From JAUPVL01 sp964481235 (GTDB lineage Bacteria; Patescibacteriota; Saccharimonadia; CAILAD01; BJGX01), in NCBI GenBank assembly GCA_964481235.1, contig CAYZYH010000008.1, forward strand, positions 1 to 45,928: DNA of 45,928 bases. Reading direction: 5' to 3'. Of the stretch, positions 40,348 to 45,928 are shown in pieces. Under the pieces are notes generated by a model, which did not search any database, was not told where the DNA came from, and saw only the letters and a program-made list of their open reading frames with translations. How positions within the stretch are numbered: the first letter of the stretch is position 1; every line of letters starts with the position of its first letter. A program made the position numbers and the translations under genes.

Positions 40348-40382
40348 AAGACCTACCGTAAAGTTTAATTAAGATAGGTCTT
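40348..40382 (+). terminator. Hairpin after the 40140 gene
   Basis: AAGACCTA (40348-40355) pairs with TAGGTCTT (40375-40382); AAGTTTTATT follows. It can also end transcripts from the minus-strand lipoprotein gene, whose stop is 6 nt away. Confidence 0.6.
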
Positions 40383-40387
40383 AAGTT

Positions 40388-40753
40388 TTATTGGCTTACT
40401 ACTTCGCCGGCGGCTGGTGCCCCAGTACAACTTGAAGAGTTGGGTACAACCTCTAGGTTGGTTTCTGAGCCGTAGACAATAATTACTCGGGTGTCACCGT
40501 CGCAGAAAATTTCTATATCGCTATAGCTGGTAGAGAAAGAAAAAACATCGGGCGTGCCAGGCTCTTCTTCATATATAGGTTCGTCGTATATCTCAGCATC
40601 TTGGCTTGGGTCTGGTACCTCATTGGGGCTATCTACACTATTCGTATTAGAGCTGTCATCACTACCGCTACTACAGGCTACGAGCGAGCCAATTAGTAAC
40701 AAGGCGATAACTACACTCATTACTACAGATACCACACTGCGCTTACTCGGCAT
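40388..40753 (-). CDS. Lipoprotein of unknown function
   Basis: 121 aa. A basic start and hydrophobic stretch run into the lipobox LIGSLVAC (Cys27), the site for lipid attachment and signal peptidase II. The mature part begins with a Ser/Asp/Asn-rich acidic linker (about 28-65) and a small domain with two Cys (FCDGDTR, SSSCTGAP). There is no sign of a substrate-binding-protein fold; it is too short. SD-like AAGAAAG before the ATG. Confidence 0.75.
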   Translation of the reverse strand: MPSKRSVVSVVMSVVIALLLIGSLVACSSGSDDSSNTNSVDSPNEVPDPSQDAEIYDEPIYEEEPGTPDVFSFSTSYSDIEIFCDGDTRVIIVYGSETNLEVVPNSSSCTGAPAAGEVVSQ

Positions 40754-40868
40754 TTGTCTACTTTCTTTTGTAAGGTTCTATGTAAAAAGTATTCTACTAT
40801 AAAAATCACTATTTGGCAATATTTTTATTTATTGTATAAAACTAATAGAGTTATTTATAACTAAGATG

Positions 40869-40874
40869 TAATAT
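40869..40874 (+). promoter_or_regulatory. -10 of the 40882 gene (leaderless type)
   Basis: TAATAT at 40869-40874, 7 nt to the ATG at 40882; no SD. Confidence 0.4.
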
Positions 40875-40881
40875 AGTATTA

Positions 40882-41757
40882 ATGACAGATTCAACACCAA
40901 CAGCTAACCAACCAAACCCTGGTTCGTCTACACCAACACCTACTACCAATCAAGACGGTAGCTATCAACATCCCTACAAAACTGTCTGTTTGCAAAAGGG
41001 CAGAAAAGTTTCGCCTCTAAGAGACGATATTAACGACGATGGCGATGAGCCCCAAATACACCTTTTTGCAGCAGAAGATGCTTATGGCAAGTACGGTATC
41101 CATAGGTATTATTTTAGTTTTGAACTACCTATTGCCAACCAACAGGTTTTTATAAGATCGCGTGCCTCTGGCAATCAATTTTTGCGCTTGCCTAGTCGGT
41201 CGCAAATATATAATGCCGAAGGCATTTTTGGCGACACCGCCGATGTCTATATAGCCAAGGGCCAACAAAATAACGCTCTTACTATACTAGACCCCGACAC
41301 CATGGCCGACATGCTCAATCTACTCAAGTCGTGTGATATGGAAATATATGGTAGAACTGTCTATATTGTTTATGGTGGTTTTAAAGAGAAAGACCCTATA
41401 ATGACAGAAGTAAAAAAACTTGCCCAAGAGATGTACCGCGATGCTCGGCGACGGCAAGACAAGTCTAAGCCCTTGCAAGATGCTCACTTGGTAGAACACC
41501 CACTCAAATACTCTGTCACTACGGCTGGAGGGATGAGCCCGGGCCGAACCGCACAGCTGGTTGTTATTGTTATTGCTGGCCTTATATTGGGCGCATATTT
41601 GAGAAGATATTTTGATCGTAACACCACTAAGCTAATTTTGCAGGTTGTAGGTATATTATTTGGTATTGCAATTTTGATTATTGGCGAGAGGCTAGTGCGC
41701 CGTAGACGTAACAAATTAGATAGAGCTATCAAAAACGATTTTAGCGACAAGCAGTAA
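40882..41757 (+). CDS. Membrane protein with N-terminal soluble domain, unknown
   Basis: 291 aa. A Thr/Pro/Asn-rich disordered start (about 1-30) is followed by a soluble domain of about 180 residues with 'HRYYFSFELPIANQQVFIRS' and 'MEIYGRTVYIVYGGFKEKDP'. Two C-terminal TMs (about 228-245 and 252-268) come before a very basic tail (ERLVRRRRNKLDRAIKND). The pattern resembles cytoplasmic-domain plus tail-TM proteins such as DUF3137 types, but I cannot name a family. Single gene. Confidence 0.65.
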   Translation: MTDSTPTANQPNPGSSTPTPTTNQDGSYQHPYKTVCLQKGRKVSPLRDDINDDGDEPQIHLFAAEDAYGKYGIHRYYFSFELPIANQQVFIRSRASGNQFLRLPSRSQIYNAEGIFGDTADVYIAKGQQNNALTILDPDTMADMLNLLKSCDMEIYGRTVYIVYGGFKEKDPIMTEVKKLAQEMYRDARRRQDKSKPLQDAHLVEHPLKYSVTTAGGMSPGRTAQLVVIVIAGLILGAYLRRYFDRNTTKLILQVVGILFGIAILIIGERLVRRRRNKLDRAIKNDFSDKQ

Positions 41758-41767
41758 TAAAAAAGCA

Positions 41768-41789
41768 CCTCCCCACAAACGTGGGGAGG
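41768..41789 (-). terminator. Terminator of the GC-rich minus-strand gene
   Basis: CCTCCCCAC-AAAC-GTGGGGAGG, a 9-bp stem. On the minus strand GTGCTTTTTTATTA follows. Confidence 0.85.
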
Positions 41790-41809
41790 CTATGGTGATG
41801 CAGCTATCT

Positions 41810-42049
41810 CTAGCGCAAAACAGTGGGGAAGGTGCTTCGCAGCTTGAGGCTCCTCCGGTGCAGTAGTGCCAAGGGCACCACAAACCAGATGAACGACAGC
41901 AGCAGAAGCATCGGCACCGACACGGGGTCGGCAGGGTCGTGCACATGCGGCTTGGGTCGCATGGCCCAGTACATGCCGGTGAGCACCAGACCGAGTGCGA
42001 AGCCGATCAGGTAGGTGATGCCGACGATCTGGGTGAGCAGGGTGAACAT
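41810..42049 (-). CDS. Small two-TM membrane protein of foreign (about 63% G+C) composition
   Basis: 79 aa. TM1 at about 3-27 (LLTQIVGITYLIGFALGL), a loop with RPKPHVHDPADPV, TM2 at about 45-62 (PMLLLLSFIWFVVPLAL) and a basic tail. No family recognised. 41881-42000 is about 63% G+C by hand count, against 40% just upstream, and codons favour G/C third positions: a strong sign of recent transfer, for instance from an actinobacterial host or a phage. It has a near-perfect promoter, an SD (GAGAGG) and a strong terminator, so it is a complete transcription unit. Confidence 0.7.
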   Translation of the reverse strand: MFTLLTQIVGITYLIGFALGLVLTGMYWAMRPKPHVHDPADPVSVPMLLLLSFIWFVVPLALLHRRSLKLRSTFPTVLR

Positions 42050-42084
42050 GTCTTGCCTCTCATTTGGGGTACTAGAACTGCACT

Positions 42085-42113
42085 ATATTAACACACTATT
42101 ACGTAATTGTCAA
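42085..42113 (-). promoter_or_regulatory. Consensus promoter of the GC-rich gene
   Basis: Minus strand TTGACA (42108-42113), 17 bp, TAATAT (42085-42090). The -35 overlaps the stop codon of the small gene upstream (42110-42112). Confidence 0.75.
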
Positions 42114-42253
42114 TGCTGTTCGGTCAAGGCAGCAACAAATGCAGCTAGTGATAGTATTGCCAGCATTACCTTTATTATTATTGGTAGCCAGTTTTTGCTC
42201 TCAAACACATATACCCGGCCATGTAGGTTTCTATCGCGCTCTTGCTCGTTCAC
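42110..42253 (-). CDS. 47-aa small membrane protein
   Basis: A short ORF starting at GTG 42253, with AAAGG 8 nt upstream, and ending at TGA 42110-42112. It encodes a charged N terminus (MNEQERDRNLHGRVYVFESK) and one hydrophobic helix (about 22-43). An in-frame TAG just before the GTG rules out a longer form. Codon use is like the genome average, unlike the GC-rich gene downstream. There is no rival gene on the other strand. Function unknown. Confidence 0.55.
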   Translation of the reverse strand: MNEQERDRNLHGRVYVFESKNWLPIIIKVMLAILSLAAFVAALTEQH

Positions 42254-42370
42254 GTACTATACCTTTCACCAAGACGGGAAATTTATCACCAGTAGTATAT
42301 ACCAATTGCTCTTGGTTTGTCTAGAAGAGTACAATAGGTAGTATTAAATTAATATACAAGGAGATCTCAA

Positions 42371-42745
42371 ATGAAAATAGCAGAATGCAATGTAGTAGCA
42401 AATGTTGCCGTAAAAGACCTGGCTGAGGGTAAAAAGTTTTATGGCGAAACCCTGGGCCTCAAAGTAGACCAAGATGGCCCAGCCGGGGTTGCCTATAGCT
42501 GTGGCAGTGGCACACTATTTGTGTACGAGGCGCCAAGCGCTGGTAGTGGCCAAGCCACTTGTGCCACCTGGCAAGTAGAGGGTATAGAAGATGTGGTAAA
42601 AGAGTTGGCCAATAAAGGCGTTAAGTTTGAACACTACGATATGCCGGGCGCACAGTGGCAGGGTGATGTAGCGACCATGGGCAATATAAAGGCTGCTTGG
42701 TTTAAAGACCCATCTGGCAATATTCTTGGTCTCTCGCAGATGTAG
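42371..42745 (+). CDS. VOC-superfamily (glyoxalase/bleomycin-resistance-like) protein
   Basis: 124 aa. The paired beta-alpha-beta-beta-beta modules are visible: VVANVAVKDLAEGKKFYGET (module 1) and a C-terminal WFKDPSGNILGLSQ (the 'F.DPdGN..' signature with a metal Glu position replaced by Leu/Gly in GLSQ). Metal binding is therefore doubtful. Substrate unknown. ATG with AAGGAG; promoter TTGTCT (42317-42322), 16 bp, TAGTAT (42339-42344). Confidence 0.85.
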   Translation: MKIAECNVVANVAVKDLAEGKKFYGETLGLKVDQDGPAGVAYSCGSGTLFVYEAPSAGSGQATCATWQVEGIEDVVKELANKGVKFEHYDMPGAQWQGDVATMGNIKAAWFKDPSGNILGLSQM

Positions 42746-42820
42746 ATTGGTAATAGAACCTCATGAACATGTTTAAAACTTATAGTTTTGAACACAGTAA
42801 ATAGTGAAAGTATTTCTTAA

Positions 42821-42826
42821 TATCAT
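42821..42826 (+). promoter_or_regulatory. -10 of the DUF4287-like small gene (leaderless type)
   Basis: TATCAT at 42821-42826 with exactly 6 nt to the ATG at 42833. Confidence 0.45.
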
Positions 42827-42832
42827 TTTTAT

Positions 42833-42997
42833 ATGTCGTTTCAAGCCTACTTAGACAGTATAGAAAGTCAAACTGACAAAACGCCAAACGAGTTTATAGC
42901 TCTGGCTAATATTATCTATCTTGTTGTACTCTACCCGGTACTACTTGGCACAAGTGTTTACTTGCTCGATAAATTGAGAGATGTTATTTTTAAGTAG
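42833..42997 (+). CDS. 54-aa protein: DUF4287-like N terminus plus one TM
   Basis: Residues 1-24 (MSFQAYLDSIESQTDKTPNE then FIAL) match the opening helix of DUF4287 proteins ('sFQaYld.ie.kTGktPe.F..la') from memory. Instead of the rest of that domain a hydrophobic helix follows (about 27-45) and a short charged tail (LDKLRDVIFK). It is 6 nt upstream of the MazG-like gene and likely cotranscribed. It may be a truncated domain recruited to the membrane. Function unknown. Confidence 0.6.
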   Translation: MSFQAYLDSIESQTDKTPNEFIALANIIYLVVLYPVLLGTSVYLLDKLRDVIFK

Positions 42998-43003
42998 GTA
43001 ATT

Positions 43004-43354
43004 ATGGCAGATATAAAAGATTTACAAAATGAGGTGGTTAAGTTTAGAGACGAACGCGATTGGGCGCAGTTTCACAATCCCAAAGACTCAGCAATATCAC
43101 TCGCGCTAGAGGCCGCCGAGGTACTAGAGCATTTTCAGTGGAAGAGCGCAGAAGAAATGAAAGCTCACGTGGTGGAAAACAAAATTGATGTAAGCGAAGA
43201 ACTCGCCGATGTGCTGTATTGGGTACTACTTATGTGTAACGACTTAGATATTGATATTTCAAAAGCTTTTATGGCAAAGCTTGCCAAAAACGCCAGAAAA
43301 TACCCGGTAGAGAAGTCTAAGGGTAATCACAAAAAATATACGGAGTTAAAGTAG
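43004..43354 (+). CDS. MazG-like nucleotide pyrophosphohydrolase
   Basis: 116 aa, all-alpha NTP-PPase. The acidic metal motif is intact: ALEAAEVLEHFQW (ExxE) and VSEELADVLYWVL (ExxxD). The RDWAQFHNPKDSAISLALE start fits the RS21-C6/dCTPase-like branch, which removes non-canonical or excess dNTPs. It sits between the microprotein and hsdM; a house-cleaning or phage-defence role is possible (inference). Confidence 0.9.
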   Translation: MADIKDLQNEVVKFRDERDWAQFHNPKDSAISLALEAAEVLEHFQWKSAEEMKAHVVENKIDVSEELADVLYWVLLMCNDLDIDISKAFMAKLAKNARKYPVEKSKGNHKKYTELK

Positions 43355-43380
43355 TAGAATAAAAAACGAACAAAAAGTTA

Positions 43381-43408
43381 TTGACAAGATCTGTGAAAAG
43401 CACACAAT
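43381..43408 (+). promoter_or_regulatory. hsdM promoter
   Basis: TTGACA at 43381-43386, 16 bp, CACAAT at 43403-43408. AAGGAG lies 6 nt before the GTG at 43430. Confidence 0.55.
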
Positions 43409-43429
43409 AGATAGTATAAGGAGAATATA

Positions 43430-44998
43430 GTGTCAGAAGATCAGAAAAAACAATTACAAACTCAGCTATGGAAAATAGCTAACGAACTTAGAGGCAAAAT
43501 GGATGCCGATGAGTTTCGTGACTATATACTTGGCTTTATATTCTACAAATATTTGTCTGAGAAGATGGAACTCTACGCAGACAAGTTACTCAAGTCTGAC
43601 CAAATCAACTATAGAGACTTAGTAGATGACCAATCTAAGACTCAAGACATTATAGAAGCCATCAAAACAGATACGGTTGAATCCATTGGCTACTTTTTAA
43701 AACCAACTGAATTGTTTCACTTTGTAGCTACAAATGGCGCGAGTAATGATAACCTCATAGAAGAGCTGCAATCTACACTCAACAATATAGAGCAAAGTAC
43801 TATGGGCACAGATAGCCAAGACGACTTTGACAAACTCTTCTCTGTACTAGATCTCAATTCGCCCAAGCTAGGCAATACTGTCTCCGCTCGTAATGAGCTT
43901 ATAGCCAGAGTACTATTACACTTAGATAAGATAGATTTTGAGCTAGAGAATTCCAAAATAGACATTTTGGGCGACGCCTATGAATACTTGATATCACAGT
44001 TTGCAAGCGGTGCTGGCAAAAAAGCCGGGGAATTCTACACGCCGCAAGAAGTATCTCAAGTACTTGCCAAGCTTGTTACCAATGGCAAAACCCAGCTCAA
44101 AAATGTCTATGACCCTACTTGTGGTTCTGGCTCATTGCTTTTGCGTGTTGCCAAAGAGGTAAAAAGTGTGGGTATGTTTTTTGGGCAAGAGCTAAACAAT
44201 ACCACGTACAATTTGGCTCGAATGAATATGATCTTGCATGATGTCAATTACTCTAAGTTTGATATTCGTCAAGAAGACACACTAGAACATCCACAACATT
44301 TAGAGTTTAAGTTTGAGGCAGTAGTAGCCAATCCACCATTTGGAGCAAAATGGTCAGCCAACCCACTACATTTACAAGATGAAAGATTCTCCCAATATGG
44401 TGTGCTTGCTCCCAGAAGTAAGGCAGATTATGCATTCATAACTCACATGGTGTATCAACTTGATGAAAATGGCACTATGGCCACTGTAATGCCACACGGT
44501 GCTTTATTTACCGGGAATGCAAATGGTAAGATACGCAGATTTTTGATTGAAGAAAAGAACTATATTGATACAATAATTGGCTTACCAAAAAATTTATTCT
44601 TTGGTACAAGTATACCGGCGTGCATAATGGTGTTCAAAAAATGCCGAGACAATCCAGAAGATGTGTTATTTATAGATGCCAGCAAACATTTTGAAAAAGG
44701 CAAGAATCAAAACAAATTGCGATCAGAAGATATCGAGAAGATAATACAAACGTATACTGCGCGCAAGACTGTAGACAAGTATAGCTATGTAGCAAAGCTC
44801 ACCGAGATAGCTGAGAACGACTACAATCTAAACATACCGCGCTACGTAGATACTTTTGAGCCAGAGCCAGAGATAGATCTCGACAAAGTAGTTGCAGAGA
44901 TTAAAAAGCTCGATGTAGATAGTATTGAGGTAGATAAAAAAATTACTGAGTTTTGCAAAGAGCTTGGTATTGAACCGCCATTCGGAGCGACTAAATGA
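43430..44998 (+). CDS. hsdM: Type I restriction-modification methylase subunit HsdM
   Basis: 522 aa, normal for HsdM. An N-terminal helical domain (about 8-150: WKIANELRGKMDADEFRDYI) is followed by the methylase core: AGEFYTPQEVSQVL (about 200), SAM motif I DPTCGSGSLLL (about 226-236) and catalytic motif IV NPPFG (about 302-306), the form used by N6-adenine methylases. It needs HsdS for target recognition; neither hsdS nor hsdR is seen before the window ends. GTG start with SD; ends in TGA. Confidence 0.96.
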   Translation: MSEDQKKQLQTQLWKIANELRGKMDADEFRDYILGFIFYKYLSEKMELYADKLLKSDQINYRDLVDDQSKTQDIIEAIKTDTVESIGYFLKPTELFHFVATNGASNDNLIEELQSTLNNIEQSTMGTDSQDDFDKLFSVLDLNSPKLGNTVSARNELIARVLLHLDKIDFELENSKIDILGDAYEYLISQFASGAGKKAGEFYTPQEVSQVLAKLVTNGKTQLKNVYDPTCGSGSLLLRVAKEVKSVGMFFGQELNNTTYNLARMNMILHDVNYSKFDIRQEDTLEHPQHLEFKFEAVVANPPFGAKWSANPLHLQDERFSQYGVLAPRSKADYAFITHMVYQLDENGTMATVMPHGALFTGNANGKIRRFLIEEKNYIDTIIGLPKNLFFGTSIPACIMVFKKCRDNPEDVLFIDASKHFEKGKNQNKLRSEDIEKIIQTYTARKTVDKYSYVAKLTEIAENDYNLNIPRYVDTFEPEPEIDLDKVVAEIKKLDVDSIEVDKKITEFCKELGIEPPFGATK

Positions 44999-45082
44999 TC
45001 TCTACTAATTCTAATTACCTCGAATTCGTGGGGGTTAAGACTAAACTACACAAAACCGTGTACATTAAAACTCAGATAAAAT

Positions 45083-45904
45083 ATGAAGCCTAATCAAAAA
45101 CTACCAGTAGTATATATGGATGAATCGGGTAATAAGGAGTCTGATAGATATTTTGTATGCGGTTTTTTGTGTGTAAATGATAGTGAACAACTTATATCAA
45201 TACTTGCTAGGGTACGAGATCAGATAGAAGCAAAAGCAAGGTATAACAAACTGCAAAGAATAGAAAGGGTAAAACAATCTGAAGACCTAAATCAACTATA
45301 CAATTTTGCGAAAGCACCAAATGACTTTGAGTTGAAGTTTAATTATATATCTAATGAGAACATTAAACTATTTAAAATACTTTTGATGCTTCTAATACAT
45401 AAAGTTAATTTTAGATTTGATGCACTAATCATTGACAGAAATGACCCTAGCTATAACCACACTAATTTATCTGACATGTATAAAATTATCACGCATCTAT
45501 ATTTTAATCATAGGTGCAAACAAGAATGTATATTTGTACCGGATAGCTTTGATCATTTATGGAATTGGCAAAGTTTACTTAATAACCAACAAATAAAATC
45601 AATCATACCAAGCTCATCACACGCATTATTGCCGCTTCAAGTAGTTGATATTTTAACTGGCATTATAGCCCAAGGATTACGAACAAGTAATGAATATTCA
45701 AATAGAGACAAGGTACGAGCGCCGCTTATTAAGCTTTTTGAAGAAGAAACAAAGTTCAAGATTGTACCATCGCACACTGCAAGTAATCCAAAGTATATAA
45801 GTACATGGACAATAGATTTTTCAAGAACTAAAAAAGGGGCTCAAAGCATGGACAAGAAACCCAACTTTGGCCCCCAACAAGTTAATAATAATACACAATC
45901 GTAA
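45083..45904 (+). CDS. DUF3800 protein
   Basis: 273 aa. VVYMDESGNKESDRYFVCGF (about 9-28) is the DUF3800 opening, with the Asp-Glu of a probable RNase H-like metal site; ALIIDRND (about 113-120) is a second acidic block, and LLPLQVVDILTGIIAQGLR (about 182-200) the typical D-x-x-x-G closing motif. The family is frequent in defence and mobile regions; its biochemical activity is not established. It lies 84 nt behind hsdM, in the place where hsdS would be expected, so it may be cargo of the type I system. Complete: the stop is at 45902-45904. Confidence 0.85.
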   Translation: MKPNQKLPVVYMDESGNKESDRYFVCGFLCVNDSEQLISILARVRDQIEAKARYNKLQRIERVKQSEDLNQLYNFAKAPNDFELKFNYISNENIKLFKILLMLLIHKVNFRFDALIIDRNDPSYNHTNLSDMYKIITHLYFNHRCKQECIFVPDSFDHLWNWQSLLNNQQIKSIIPSSSHALLPLQVVDILTGIIAQGLRTSNEYSNRDKVRAPLIKLFEEETKFKIVPSHTASNPKYISTWTIDFSRTKKGAQSMDKKPNFGPQQVNNNTQS

Positions 45905-45928
45905 TGAAAACAACAAGCATAAGCATTA

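Noticed and set aside
42015..42341. Plus-strand reading frames of 108 and 61 codons across the 42.0-42.3 kb region
   Set aside because: They run across the promoter and start of the minus-strand GC-rich gene, have no SD or promoter, and give Ser/Cys/Thr-rich sequences unlike proteins. The minus-strand 47-aa ORF explains the coding signal better.
43430..45904. Complete type I restriction-modification system
   Set aside because: Only hsdM is present. The following gene is DUF3800; it has no target-recognition domains (HsdS) and no helicase motifs (HsdR).

Overview
The window is about 46 kb of bacterial chromosome with a reduced, AT-rich gene set. Most of it is near 40% G+C by eye. It most resembles a Patescibacteria/CPR genome, probably Saccharibacteria (TM7). 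The reasons are compact genes, many short membrane proteins without known family, a KGG-repeat protein, IPNTG-type surface anchoring, short forms of IF-2 and adenylate kinase, and predicted starts with little or no 5' leader. TGA is used as a normal stop (hsdM ends in TGA; dgkA ends in TGA inside the adk start), so the recoded Gracilibacteria/Absconditabacteria are unlikely. The taxonomic call is inference; no 16S is present.

Layout. 1-810: 3' end of 23S rRNA, a hairpin-rich spacer, 5S rRNA and a terminator. 811-5052: cell-surface genes, namely two tandemly duplicated secreted proteins, a third secreted protein, a KGG-repeat stress protein with a striking 5'UTR hairpin, a HExxH metallopeptidase-like protein, a ROK kinase and an IPNTG-anchored protein. 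5199-9118: translation operon (S1 protein, ylxR, infB, rbfA) and a stand-alone response regulator. 9122-12534 (minus): priA-def-fmt. 12638-14868: secD-secF. 14870-17892: a zinc-ribbon membrane protein, a winged-helix regulator, a small ORF and recJ. 18084-20900: operon rpsU-yqeY-ybeY-dgkA-adk-map. 20935-24356: ftsA, ftsZ (own promoter and an attenuator-like leader) and nrdR. 24464-29619: a thioredoxin-fold protein, then a T-box leader with ileS, rodA/ftsW and a secreted nuclease.

29645-38023 holds membrane and cell-surface functions: a large membrane protein with a C-terminal extracytoplasmic domain, two uncharacterised soluble proteins, a CvpA/serine-protease fusion, an F420-dependent-reductase-like protein, a DUF998-like protein and an RND transporter. 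38092-42253 is an accessory zone of short membrane proteins, a lipoprotein and an alpha/beta hydrolase. It contains a minus-strand gene of about 63% G+C, the clearest sign of recent transfer. 42371-45904 holds a VOC protein, a 54-aa DUF4287-like microprotein, a MazG-like protein, a type I restriction-modification methylase (hsdM) and a DUF3800 protein, probably the left part of a defence locus that continues past the window.

Two regulatory themes stand out. First, about ten genes have a -10 box ending 6-8 nt before the start codon and no Shine-Dalgarno, which predicts leaderless mRNAs, while ribosomal and housekeeping operons keep clear SD sites. Second, there are several structured leaders: the ileS T-box, the ftsZ terminator hairpin and the KGG-gene hairpin that covers its SD. 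I found no tRNA gene, CRISPR array, transposase or integrase.
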